From JAZKHT01 sp040385245 (GTDB lineage: Bacteria > Pseudomonadota > Alphaproteobacteria > Rhodobacterales > Rhodobacteraceae): a stretch of 64,000 nt of DNA. Position 1 is the stretch's first letter. Each line of letters opens with the position of its first letter. The notes beneath the pieces were generated by a model. That model did not search any database. It saw only the letters and a program-made list of their open reading frames with translations, and was not told the DNA's origin. Location: positions 62,001 through 126,000 of the forward strand of contig JAZKHT010000001.1 in the NCBI GenBank assembly GCA_040385245.1, in the 5' to 3' direction. Below are positions 24,205 through 33,101 of the stretch, piece by piece. The translations under genes and the position numbers were made by a program.

Positions 24205-24618
24205 ATGAAACGACGGGTCTTTCTGGCAGGTCTTGTGGTCGGTCTGGCGCTTTCTGCGCCCGTCTTCGCGGAAGGCGTGGCCGACGGGATCGTCCGGCAA
24301 TTGCGCGATCAGGGCTACAGCACCGTCACCGTGAAACAGACGCTGCTGGGCCGCACGCGCATTCTTGCCGTCGGACCTGAAGGCCAGCGCGAGATCATCA
24401 TCAACCCCCGCACGGGCGAGATTCTGCGCGACTTCTGGACCAATTCCGGTAGCAGTTCGCAGATCGTGCGCACGGGCGGATCTGGCAGCGGTGACGACGA
24501 TTTCGACGACGACAGCGACGACGATGCCGACGATGACAGCGACAACAGTGGAAGCGGCAGCGACGACGACGACAGCGGTGATGACGACAGTGGCAGTGAC
24601 GATGACGATGACAACTGA
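24205..24618 (+). CDS. Second secreted PepSY-like protein with acidic tail
   Basis: A 137-residue protein with a signal peptide (MKRRVFLAGLVV..., likely cut after Ala22 in VFA-EG). The middle (24-78) is PepSY-like: DGIVRQLRDQGYSTVTVKQ, then REIIINPRTGEILRDFW, with the same turn-TG-x-IL pattern as its neighbour. From residue 93 to the end the chain is Asp, Ser and Gly and, like its neighbour, ends in Asp-Asn. Direction and spacing suggest one operon with the gene before and the LuxR-type gene 24 nt after. Function unknown. Confidence 0.8.
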   Translation: MKRRVFLAGLVVGLALSAPVFAEGVADGIVRQLRDQGYSTVTVKQTLLGRTRILAVGPEGQREIIINPRTGEILRDFWTNSGSSSQIVRTGGSGSGDDDFDDDSDDDADDDSDNSGSGSDDDDSGDDDSGSDDDDDN

Positions 24619-24642
24619 TGTGCCCCCGGCAATGGGTGACGC

Positions 24643-25161
24643 GTGAAGCGCAGTCTGCCGATTCTTGCGATTTTCGTCGTTCAGGCGATATGTGCCGTAT
24701 TTTTTGTCTCTGACATCCTGTCCTCGCTTTTTGGCATCTATTCGTCGCCGCTCAGTTGGGAACTGCGCGAATTGATGGAAATCGGCGCAGCGGTGGGGCT
24801 GGTGCTTGGTCTTGTGCTGGGTGCCGTGGCCTTGCGCCGTACCTTGCATGAACGCAACGTCGCACAGGAACGTCTGCGCCGTGCATCCGGCGCGTTCATG
24901 GAACTGCTGGAAGAGCGGTTTGCCGAATGGGGCCTGACGCCAGCAGAGCGCGACGTGGCGCTGTTCGCGATCAAGGGCATGTCCACCGCCGAAATCGCCA
25001 CCCTGCGTGCCACGTCCGAAGGCACGGTCAAGGCGCAGACCAACGCGATTTATCGCAAGGCGGGGGTGACGGGCCGTCCGCAGCTTTTGTCGGTGTTCAT
25101 CGACGATCTGATGCGCGACGACGCGCCATCCCGCGCGGCACTGGCCGAAAACGCCGCCTAA
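24643..25161 (+). CDS. Membrane-anchored LuxR-type (GerE HTH) regulator
   Basis: A 172-residue protein with two predicted membrane segments (about 5-27 and 46-64), a short basic/amphipathic linker, and a C-terminal GerE-type helix-turn-helix (97-155: LTPAERDVALFAIKGMSTAEIA, then EGTVKAQTNAIYRKAGV). There is no receiver or autoinducer domain, so any signal must arrive through the membrane segments or a partner. The start is GTG 24643. It is the last gene after the two PepSY-like genes, so I infer that the secreted proteins and this regulator form one system. Confidence 0.85.
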   Translation: MKRSLPILAIFVVQAICAVFFVSDILSSLFGIYSSPLSWELRELMEIGAAVGLVLGLVLGAVALRRTLHERNVAQERLRRASGAFMELLEERFAEWGLTPAERDVALFAIKGMSTAEIATLRATSEGTVKAQTNAIYRKAGVTGRPQLLSVFIDDLMRDDAPSRAALAENAA

Positions 25162-25170
25162 GCCGCCGTT

Positions 25171-25572
25171 CTACCGCAGCAGCGGCGGCGCGCCGACGCG
25201 GGCTTGTGACACGCCCATGCGCAGGCCACGACCGATGCGATGCGCCAGCGACGACCATTGCGCCGCCAGATCGGGCGTCAGTTCGCGCCTCAGGATGGAA
25301 TCGAACAGCCCCAGCCAGACATCGAACATCGGCGCGCGCACGTCGCCTGCGGCCATATGCACCAGCATCGGATTGCCGTGATAATCCCGTTCGTACAGGA
25401 TGGCGTTGCGCCAGAAGCGGGCGATCTTTTCTTCATGCACGGGCCAGTCGGTCACATGGCGGGCAAAGACCGGGCCAAGGCCCGGATGTTCCCGGACACA
25501 GGCATAAAATTCGGCAATGACGGCGTCGATTTGCGCTGGCGTTATGTCAAAGCGGGGCGGGGCAGGGGGCAT
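25171..25572 (-). CDS. Group III truncated haemoglobin
   Basis: A 133-residue globin of the truncated group III type, proposed to handle oxygen or nitric oxide. The family pattern is seen in EFYACVREHPGLGPVFARHV, ARFWRNAILYERDYHGNPMLVHM with the likely proximal haem-ligand His72, and the helix ending WLGLFD. It lies 69 nt after the DUF2237 gene on the same strand, a possible operon. It converges with the LuxR-type gene, 9 nt away. Confidence 0.88.
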   Translation of the reverse strand: MPPAPPRFDITPAQIDAVIAEFYACVREHPGLGPVFARHVTDWPVHEEKIARFWRNAILYERDYHGNPMLVHMAAGDVRAPMFDVWLGLFDSILRRELTPDLAAQWSSLAHRIGRGLRMGVSQARVGAPPLLR

Positions 25573-25641
25573 TGACGTGACCTTTCGGCGCGACCCTGAC
25601 CCCGACAGGCATAGGTCGCAAGGGGGGCCGATGTCGCAGCC

Positions 25642-26022
25642 CTAGTCCCCGACAGCATCCGTCGCATACAGCCGCAGCACCGACAACGGCACGATCTCCA
25701 GTGTGCGGATATGCGTCGCAGCCAATCGCACCTTGGGTGCCGCCCCTTCGTCGTGCGCCTGCACGAACCGGGCCGCGCACAGGCACCACTGATCGCCGGG
25801 GCGCAGGCCGGCAAAGCCGTATTCGGGCCGTGGCGTGGACAGGTCATTGCCAAGGTATTTCGACAGTGCCAGAAATTCGGCCGTCATCAGCGCGCAAACA
25901 GTGTGCCGCCCGCTGTCCATCGGGCCTGTGTCGCAACAGCCGTTGCGGAAAAACCCCGTCATCGGCCTGTCCGAACATGTCTCCAGTGCGGTGCCAAGGA
26001 CGTTGACGGACGCTTCTTTCAT
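25642..26022 (-). CDS. DUF2237 family protein
   Basis: A 126-residue cytosolic protein of the DUF2237 family, whose function is not known to me. The family is recognised by NVLGTALETCSDRPMTGFFRNGCCDTG near the N-terminus, SKYLGNDLSTPRPEYGFAGLRPGDQWCLCAARF in the middle and HIRTLEIVPLSVLRLYA at the end. It has conserved cysteines (16, 29, 30, 43, 80, 82), which hint at metal or redox chemistry; this is inference. It precedes the truncated haemoglobin gene. Confidence 0.88.
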   Translation of the reverse strand: MKEASVNVLGTALETCSDRPMTGFFRNGCCDTGPMDSGRHTVCALMTAEFLALSKYLGNDLSTPRPEYGFAGLRPGDQWCLCAARFVQAHDEGAAPKVRLAATHIRTLEIVPLSVLRLYATDAVGD

Positions 26023-26188
26023 CTCGGTTCTCCTGTCTTTGACATCCTAGCCCGCTTTGTGGCCAGTGCCACAGGAAATCCCGAGGCATGCGGGCAAAGG
26101 CAAAGATGGCAGGCCGTCAGCGGAAAAATGCCGCTTTCGCAACAGGCCGTCTCGGTTAAGGTTGTGGCAATCGGGCCGGGGGATCGCC

Positions 26189-28915
26189 ATGGAACTGCTG
26201 CTGCTGTTGGTCGGGGCTGCCATCGTTCTGGGGATACCGGTCGGGGTCCTGCTGTTGTGGCTGGGGCAGTCAACCCTGCGCCGGTCGCTGCAGATCGCCG
26301 AGAGGCGGATCACGTCGTTGGAGGCTGGCCTGTCCGCAATGCAGGCTGAAAGGACGCAGCCGCCCGCACCCGAAGCGGTTCCTCTGGCGGTTGCTACCCC
26401 TGACGCGGCCACGGTCGCTGTTGAACCAGAGGTGCCGGTTGCGCCTGTCGAAAGTCCCACAGGGCCTTGGAACGTCTTTGAGGGTGCCGAACCATCGCCA
26501 CCACCCACAGGTCAGGACCGCCCCATCGTTCTGAACGCCGAGCGTCTGGCCGCCCTGACCCAGTGGCTGCGAACGAATTGGGTCTATGCCATTTCTGCCG
26601 TATCACTGGCGCTGGCGGGGGTGTTTTTCGTGCAATACGGCATGGAAAAGGGCCTGTTGCCGCCCGCCGCACGGGTCGTGCTGGGCATCGCCTTTGGCGT
26701 GGCGCTGGTCTTTGCGGGTGAGGTGATCCGCAGAAGGTCCGGCGATGATGAAGACGCGTCAACCGCCTATCTTCCCTCCGTCTTTTCCGGTGCGGGGCTG
26801 GTATCCGTCTTTGCCGCCATCGTGGCGGCGCGCCAAATGTATGGGCTGATCGGTCCCGAGGTTACCTTTGCCGGGCTGATTTTGACGGCACTGGCCGCCG
26901 TTGTGCTGGGGTGGTTCCATGGGCCATTGCTTGCGGCGGTCGGGTTGATCGGGGCGGCCGCGTCGCCCTTTCTGGTTGGCGGCGGCGCTGAGGCACCAAA
27001 CTGGCTGTTCGGGCATTACCTGCTGGTGGCGGCCACGGGACTGGCCGTTGATGCGCAACGGCGGTGGGCGTGGATTTCCGTGCTGGCCTTGGCGTTGGGC
27101 TACGGTGGCGGATGGCTGGTCGACCTTGGCGGCGGTGACGTGGGCGGTCTGATCGTTTTGGCGACGGCGCTGCCGCTGATTGCGACGGTCCTGCCGGTCA
27201 GCCAGATTGTCCCCAGCCATGACGGCCCGACGTGCCTGCGGTCCGCCCTTGCGAATGGTCAGGGGGGGTGGCCGTCCTTTCCGGTGCGGCTGGTGGCAGG
27301 ATCGGCGCTGGTGTCCTCTTTGCTGCTGGCGGTGCAGCCCGGCAATCCGGCAGAAAGCGTGCTGGCCCACGCAGCACTTGTGCTGTTGATCCTCGCCTTT
27401 ACCCTATGGGCGGACAGGGCGCGCGGGCTGCACGATCTGGCACTGCTGCCGGCGGCGGGCCTGCTGCTGCGGCTGTTGGCCGAGGGCGCGAATTTTGCCC
27501 CGCTGGTGCAGGATTTCGTGACCCGAGCCATCCTGTCGCGCCCACCCGAGACGGCCCCCCCGTTCACTGTGACGATTCTGCTGGGTCTGGCAGCCCTTGC
27601 ATCAGCGGGCTTTGCCAACCGGGCTTTGCGCGGGTCGGAGTTCCCGGTGCTGTTGGGGTTGGCGTCGGCCACGGTTGCACCCGTTGCCGCCCTGATCATC
27701 AATCTGACGATGGATCCGGTGGCGGTCTTGGGCGCGTGGCTCTGGGCGCTGCATGTGATCGCTCTGGCGGCTGGGATGGTGGCGCTTGCGCTGGCCTTTG
27801 CGCGGGCGGATGCGGGGGACCATCGCCGTGCAGCCCATGCCACGCTGTCCGCGCTGTCGCTGATCGCGTTGGCGCTGTTTGTGGTGACGACAAGTGCGGC
27901 ACTGACCCTTGCGCTTTGTGTGTTGGTTTTGGTGGCCGCCTTTCTGGATCGGCGCTTCCTGCTGCCGGAAATGGGGTTGTTCATCCAGCTTGGCGTGGCG
28001 GTCATCGGTTTCCGGCTGATCGTCGACCCCGGTCTGGACTGGGCGTTCAGCGCGAACCTGCCGCTTGTGATCCTGACCTATGTCGGGCCAATCGTGGCCT
28101 TTGTCGGCGCGCTGATCCTGACGGCCCTGCTGACCCGCCCCATGACACGGGTGGCGCTGGAGGCAGGGGTAGCCACAGTTCCCGCGATTCTGGCCGACAT
28201 CCTGCTGTATCGGTTGATCATCGACGTCTACGGGATGGACGGAGGCGCATGGGGCACAACGCTGCTTGCGCTGCCGTGGCTGATCGTTGCCTTCAGCCAG
28301 CTTTACCGCGCCCGGCCCGACCTTCCCCTGATGCGGTTGCGTCAGGCCTTGGCGGTGCTGGCCGCCGCACCGGCCGCGCTGGGTCTGGCGGTATCGCTGA
28401 CTGTGTTGAACCCGTTGATCGATGGCACGCCGGTCAAGGGGCCGATGCTTCTGGACACGGTCTTTGTGGCCTATGCCCTGCCTGCGCTGGTGCTGCTTGC
28501 GGGATGGGCAAAGCTTAGGCACCTGTCGCGCAGGCAGCGCCTGTCGTTTCTGACGCTGGGCGCTGCGTTCGGCGCGCTGTACGTGGTGCTTGAGATCAGG
28601 CGCTTCTGGCGTGGCGATGATCTTTCGGTCTATGGCACAAGCCAGCCAGAGCTTTACAGCTACACCGTCGCGCTGCTGCTGCTGGGGGCTGTATTGCTGT
28701 ATCAGGCCATTGCGCGCAAATCGGACACCCTGCGCCGGATCGCTATGGCGGTGATCGGGCTGACCATCGCCAAGGTGTTCCTTGTCGATGTGTCGGGTCT
28801 GACAGGGCTGACGCGGGTGTTCTCGTTCCTGGCGCTGGGTCTGTCGCTGGCGGGGCTGGCGTGGCTGAACCGCTGGGCCGCGGGGGCGCATCCGGCAAAG
28901 GCCGATCCATCGTAG
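26189..28915 (+). CDS. DUF2339 large membrane protein
   Basis: A 908-residue inner-membrane protein. An N-terminal anchor (1-25) and a short coiled coil (IAERRITSLEAGLSAMQ) lead to a Pro/Ala/Val-rich linker (about 55-115), and then more than 20 hydrophobic segments fill the rest (first at WVYAISAVSLALAGVFFVQYGMEKGLLPPAARVVLGI). This is the DUF2339 layout. The family has no proven function. Start at 26189 (MELLLLLVG) rather than the longer upstream frame, because the hydrophobic N-terminus begins here. It is divergent from the DUF2237 gene and 241 nt before ileS. Confidence 0.88.
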   Translation: MELLLLLVGAAIVLGIPVGVLLLWLGQSTLRRSLQIAERRITSLEAGLSAMQAERTQPPAPEAVPLAVATPDAATVAVEPEVPVAPVESPTGPWNVFEGAEPSPPPTGQDRPIVLNAERLAALTQWLRTNWVYAISAVSLALAGVFFVQYGMEKGLLPPAARVVLGIAFGVALVFAGEVIRRRSGDDEDASTAYLPSVFSGAGLVSVFAAIVAARQMYGLIGPEVTFAGLILTALAAVVLGWFHGPLLAAVGLIGAAASPFLVGGGAEAPNWLFGHYLLVAATGLAVDAQRRWAWISVLALALGYGGGWLVDLGGGDVGGLIVLATALPLIATVLPVSQIVPSHDGPTCLRSALANGQGGWPSFPVRLVAGSALVSSLLLAVQPGNPAESVLAHAALVLLILAFTLWADRARGLHDLALLPAAGLLLRLLAEGANFAPLVQDFVTRAILSRPPETAPPFTVTILLGLAALASAGFANRALRGSEFPVLLGLASATVAPVAALIINLTMDPVAVLGAWLWALHVIALAAGMVALALAFARADAGDHRRAAHATLSALSLIALALFVVTTSAALTLALCVLVLVAAFLDRRFLLPEMGLFIQLGVAVIGFRLIVDPGLDWAFSANLPLVILTYVGPIVAFVGALILTALLTRPMTRVALEAGVATVPAILADILLYRLIIDVYGMDGGAWGTTLLALPWLIVAFSQLYRARPDLPLMRLRQALAVLAAAPAALGLAVSLTVLNPLIDGTPVKGPMLLDTVFVAYALPALVLLAGWAKLRHLSRRQRLSFLTLGAAFGALYVVLEIRRFWRGDDLSVYGTSQPELYSYTVALLLLGAVLLYQAIARKSDTLRRIAMAVIGLTIAKVFLVDVSGLTGLTRVFSFLALGLSLAGLAWLNRWAAGAHPAKADPS

Positions 28916-29156
28916 GGCGGAGCATCGGCGTGTCAGGCCGCCCGCGTCGCCGGGGCAATTCGCAAGGCTGGACCCTTGCCCCGCCTTGGCGTTATAAGGC
29001 CGCCATGATGCCATATCGCGCGATCTTCGCCTTTGCGGCCCCACGAATTACTGGCCCGGCGCGCTGATCCAGCCGCCGGGAGCCGCGACCTGATGCCTTG
29101 GCGCAGAACCGCGCCATCCCCCTGCCATTTGCCTTATCCCCAAAGGACCGCCGTCC
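28916..29156. other. Region between the DUF2339 gene and ileS
   Basis: 240 nt with no convincing gene. A possible 20-codon frame starts at 29005 (MMPYRAIFAF) but has no support. AAAGGA at 29144-29149 is the ileS ribosome-binding site. I see a TATAAG at 28993-28998 without a well-spaced -35 box. Confidence 0.35.
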
Positions 29157-32060
29157 ATGTGCGCCGACACGACGACCACGCCCGACTACCGCGATACCGT
29201 TTTCCTGCCCGAAACCGAATTTCCCATGCGCGCGGGCCTGCCGCAGCGCGAACCCGACTGGCTGGCCCGCTGGGCGCGCATTGGCGTCTATGACCGTCTG
29301 CGCGACAAGGCAAAGGCAACGGCGCGCGCACCCTTTACCCTGCATGACGGCCCCCCTTACGCCAACGGCCATCTGCACATCGGCCACGCGCTGAACAAGG
29401 TCCTGAAGGATATGGTCGTGCGCAGCCAGCAGATGCTGGGCCGCGATGCGCGCTATGTGCCGGGATGGGATTGCCACGGCCTGCCCATCGAATGGAAGAT
29501 CGAGGAACAGTATCGCGCCAAGGGACTGAACAAGGACGATGTGGACATCGTCGCCTTCCGTCAGGAATGTCGTCGCTTTGCCGAAGGCTGGATCGACATC
29601 CAGCGCGACGAATTCAAGCGTCTGGGCGTCACCGGCAACTGGGCCGACCCCTACCTCACGATGGATTACCACGCCGAGGCGGTGATCGCGGACGAGTTCA
29701 TGAAGTTCCTGATGAACGGCAGCCTGTATCAGGGATCAAAGCCCGTGATGTGGTCGCCCGTCGAAAAGACCGCCCTGGCCGAGGCCGAGGTGGAATACCA
29801 TGACGTGACCAGTCACACGATCTGGGTGCGGTTTCCGGTGGTGTCCGATGGTGACCTGAACGGCATCCCGGTCGTGATCTGGACCACGACCCCGTGGACC
29901 ATCCCGCAAAACCGCGCCGTGGCATTTAACCCGGCCATCGCTTACGGCCTGTACGAAGTGACCGCTGTTGGCGAAAACAGCCAGTCCGTCCCCGGCGACC
30001 ACCTGATCGTGGCCGAAGGCTTGGCCGAGGGCATCTTCAAGTCCGGCCGGGTCGAGGCATTTACCCATGTTCGCACGATCCCTTCGGGCGAATTGTCGGG
30101 CCTGATCCTGTCGCACCCCTTCCGCGGGGTGGCGGCGACTGGCGAATGGGATTTCGACGTCCCCCTGCTGCCCGGCGATCACGTCACCGATGACGCAGGT
30201 ACAGGCTTTGTCCACACCGCCCCCAGCCATGGCGACGATGACTATCAGCTTGGCCTGAAATTCGGCCTGCCGATGACCTACAACGTCGAACCCGATGGCA
30301 GCTATCGGACCGACCTGCCGCTGTTCGGCGGTCAGGTCATCATCACCCCTGAAGGGAAGGAGGGCCCCGCCAACGTCGAGGTGATCAAGGCCCTTGCCGG
30401 GGCCAAGGCGCTGTTCGCCAAGGGCAAGCTGAAACACTCCTACCCCCATTCCTGGCGGTCCAAGGCTCCGCTGATCTATCGCAACACGCCGCAGTGGTTC
30501 GTCGCCATCGACCGCCCGCTGGACGATGGGATGGGCGAGTACGGTGACACGATCCGCGCCCGCGCGCTGACCTCGATCGACAAGCTGGTGCAGTGGACGC
30601 CGCAAACCGGGCGCAACCGGCTTTATTCCATGATCGAGGCGCGGCCCGACTGGGTGCTGTCGCGCCAGCGCGCCTGGGGGGTGCCTCTGACCTGCTTCGT
30701 GAAAGCCGGGGCCAAACCGACCGACCCTGACTTCCTGCTGCGCGATGCGGGCGTCAACGCCCGCATCGCGGCGGCGTTCGAGGCGGAAGGCGCCGATGTC
30801 TGGTACGTGCCCGGTTTCAAGGAACGGATGCTGGACGGGCTGCATGACCCTGCGGCCTATACGCAGGTCTTTGACGTGCTGGATGTGTGGTTCGACAGCG
30901 GCTCGACCCATGCCTTCGTGCTGCGCGATCGGGCAGACGGATCGGCAGATGGGTTGGCCGACCTTTATCTCGAAGGCACCGACCAGCACCGCGGCTGGTT
31001 CCATTCGTCGATGCTGCAAGCCTGCGGCACCAAAGGGCGCGCGCCCTATCGCGGTGTGCTGACGCATGGCTTCACGCTGGACGAAAAGGGCATGAAAATG
31101 TCCAAGTCACTGGGCAATACGGTGGCGCCGCAGGCGGTGATCGACGAATACGGTGCCGATATTCTGCGCCTGTGGGTGGCGCAGTCCGACTACACGGGCG
31201 ATCTGCGCATCGGCAAGGAAATCCTGAAAGGGGTGGCCGACAGCTATCGCCGCCTGCGCAACACCATGCGCTTTTTGTTGGGCAACCTGGACGGGTTCAC
31301 CGAAAGCGAACGTGTGTCACCCGCCGACATGCCGGAGCTGGAACGTTGGGTGCTGCACCGCCTGGCCGAACTGGATGCCGAGGTGCGCAAAGGTTATGCC
31401 ACCTACGATTTTCAGGGCGTGTTCCAAAAGCTGTTCGCCTTTGCCACGACGGACCTGTCGGCAGTCTATTTCGACATTCGCAAAGACGCGCTCTATTGCG
31501 ATGCGACAACCAGCCTGCGCCGCCGCGCCGCGCGCACGGTGCTTGACCTGACGTTCCACCGGCTGGCGACATGGCTTGCCCCAATCCTTGTCTTCACGGC
31601 CGAGGATGTTTGGCTGTCGCGTTTCCCCGGTGCCGACGATTCCGTCCATCTGCACGACATCCCCGACACCCCGGCGGATTGGCTTGATCCCGGTCTGGCC
31701 GCGAAATGGGCCACGATCCGCACCGTCCGCCGTGTGGTGACCGGCGCGCTAGAGGTGCAGCGCACCGCCAAGGTCATCGGTGCTTCGCTTGAGGCGGCAC
31801 CGGTGGTGCACGTCGATACCCCGACCAAAGCGCTGCTGGCCACGGTCGATTTCGCTGATCTCTGCATCACCAGCGCCATCACCGTGACGACCGATGCGGC
31901 CCCCGCAGATGCCTTTGCCCTGCCTGATGTGCCGGGTGTGGCTGTGGTCTTTCACAAGGCGGATGGCGAAAAGTGCGAACGCTGCTGGCAGATTCTGCCT
32001 GACGTTGGCACGCACAAGCACGCTGCTACGTGCCAACGGTGCAACGACGCGCTGGGCTAA
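29157..32060 (+). CDS. ileS: Isoleucyl-tRNA synthetase
   Basis: IleRS charges tRNA-Ile. The class I signature HIGH is in NGHLHIGHALNK and KMSKS is in KGMKMSKSLGN. The large CP1 editing domain lies between (TTTPWTIPQNRAVAFNP). The C-terminal zinc-binding motif is present (KCERCWQILP and CQRCNDAL). The 967-residue length is of the bacterial IleS1 type. ATG 29157 follows AAAGGA. The gene stands alone on the plus strand between the DUF2339 and EamA genes. Confidence 0.97.
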   Translation: MCADTTTTPDYRDTVFLPETEFPMRAGLPQREPDWLARWARIGVYDRLRDKAKATARAPFTLHDGPPYANGHLHIGHALNKVLKDMVVRSQQMLGRDARYVPGWDCHGLPIEWKIEEQYRAKGLNKDDVDIVAFRQECRRFAEGWIDIQRDEFKRLGVTGNWADPYLTMDYHAEAVIADEFMKFLMNGSLYQGSKPVMWSPVEKTALAEAEVEYHDVTSHTIWVRFPVVSDGDLNGIPVVIWTTTPWTIPQNRAVAFNPAIAYGLYEVTAVGENSQSVPGDHLIVAEGLAEGIFKSGRVEAFTHVRTIPSGELSGLILSHPFRGVAATGEWDFDVPLLPGDHVTDDAGTGFVHTAPSHGDDDYQLGLKFGLPMTYNVEPDGSYRTDLPLFGGQVIITPEGKEGPANVEVIKALAGAKALFAKGKLKHSYPHSWRSKAPLIYRNTPQWFVAIDRPLDDGMGEYGDTIRARALTSIDKLVQWTPQTGRNRLYSMIEARPDWVLSRQRAWGVPLTCFVKAGAKPTDPDFLLRDAGVNARIAAAFEAEGADVWYVPGFKERMLDGLHDPAAYTQVFDVLDVWFDSGSTHAFVLRDRADGSADGLADLYLEGTDQHRGWFHSSMLQACGTKGRAPYRGVLTHGFTLDEKGMKMSKSLGNTVAPQAVIDEYGADILRLWVAQSDYTGDLRIGKEILKGVADSYRRLRNTMRFLLGNLDGFTESERVSPADMPELERWVLHRLAELDAEVRKGYATYDFQGVFQKLFAFATTDLSAVYFDIRKDALYCDATTSLRRRAARTVLDLTFHRLATWLAPILVFTAEDVWLSRFPGADDSVHLHDIPDTPADWLDPGLAAKWATIRTVRRVVTGALEVQRTAKVIGASLEAAPVVHVDTPTKALLATVDFADLCITSAITVTTDAAPADAFALPDVPGVAVVFHKADGEKCERCWQILPDVGTHKHAATCQRCNDALG

Positions 32061-32157
32061 GGGCGCTGCGGGTTTCACCTTGCACAAATATCCCACGGGG
32101 GCGCGGGGGTGAAAAACTTCCGCTCCGCCAACCCGGCGGCGCGCAACCGCGTCAGGC

Positions 32158-32187
32158 GCGAAAACTGTTCGCATGAAAAATTTTCCC
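32158..32187. repeat. Degenerate AT-rich inverted repeat
   Basis: An imperfect AT-rich element between ileS and the EamA gene (GCGAAAACTGTTCGCATG, then AAAAATTTTC). In reverse complement it resembles the palindrome at 2004-2023 plus the TTCGCGC that follows it. It may be a decayed copy of the same repeat. Confidence 0.35.
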
Positions 32188-32251
32188 GCCCCGCTTGCCC
32201 CCGCCCCGTGTGGGGCATAGCCCTGTGCGGGAACTTTGACAGGGGCATGAT

Positions 32252-33088
32252 GTGACCATCGGGGTTTTTCTGGCCGTCCTTGGCGCGGCTTTCCTGCATG
32301 CCCTGTGGAATGCGCTGATCAAGGTCGGCACCTCCAAGGTGGGGGCGATGTTGATCCTGTCGATCATGGAAATTCCCATCGGTCTAGCCATAGTCGTGTT
32401 CTTGCCCTTGCCCGCGCCTGAGGTCTGGCCTTGGATCGCGGCATCGGCCTGCACGCATTTCTGTTACAAGACCTTCCTCGTCTTTGCCTATGAACGCGGT
32501 GATCTCAGCCGCGTCTATCCCATCGCGCGCGGTGCGGCACCGATGGTGGTGGCGGTTATCGGGGCGGCCACGCTGGCGGATGCGGTGACATCGCACCAAT
32601 ACATCGGCATCGTCGTGCTGGGGGCCGGCATCCTGCTGATGGCGCGGGGCGTGTTTCTGCGCGGCGAAGACCGGCGGCTGTTGCCCTTTGCCCTAGGATC
32701 GGCTGCGGCGACGGCGACCTATACGATGATCGACGGTTTGGGTGCGCGGGTGTCGGGCGATGCGGTGGGCTATGTCGCCTGGGTGTTCATAGCGGACGGC
32801 ATGCTGTTTTCAACCGGAATGGTCCTGTGGCGCGGCATCGACATCCTGCCCCGCAACCGGGCTGCATGGGCGTCAGGCACGTTCGCGTCGGCTGCGTCCT
32901 ACGGGGCCTATGCAGTGTCAATCTGGGCCATGACGATTGCCCCTTTGGCCGTGGTCGCCGCGTTGCGCGAAACCTCGATCCTGTTTGCCGTGCTGATCGG
33001 CTGGCTGGTGTTCGGCGAAAAGATGACCGGGGAAAAGGCGCTGGCCGCCCTGGTCATCGTGACAGGGGTGATCCTGACCCGGCTTTAG
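32252..33088 (+). CDS. EamA/DMT family transporter
   Basis: A 278-residue inner-membrane protein with ten predicted helices in two EamA repeats (about 1-130 and 145-278), the drug/metabolite transporter fold. The second repeat ends ALRETSILFAVLIGWLVFGEKMTGEKALAALVIVTGVILTRL, typical for the family. The start is GTG 32252, with AGGGGC upstream. The substrate is unknown; relatives export amino acids or nucleotide metabolites. It converges with pcs, 13 nt apart. Confidence 0.9.
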   Translation: MTIGVFLAVLGAAFLHALWNALIKVGTSKVGAMLILSIMEIPIGLAIVVFLPLPAPEVWPWIAASACTHFCYKTFLVFAYERGDLSRVYPIARGAAPMVVAVIGAATLADAVTSHQYIGIVVLGAGILLMARGVFLRGEDRRLLPFALGSAAATATYTMIDGLGARVSGDAVGYVAWVFIADGMLFSTGMVLWRGIDILPRNRAAWASGTFASAASYGAYAVSIWAMTIAPLAVVAALRETSILFAVLIGWLVFGEKMTGEKALAALVIVTGVILTRL

Positions 33089-33101
33089 CGGTCCTGGGCC
33101 T

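Noticed and set aside
24009..24849. Minus-strand Ser/Leu- and Arg-rich frames opposite the acidic tails
   Set aside because: They are reverse readings of the GAC/GAT-AGC repeats and carry no independent support.
28993..28998. TATAAG as an ileS -10 box
   Set aside because: The nearest TTGCCC is only 11 nt away, too close for a promoter.
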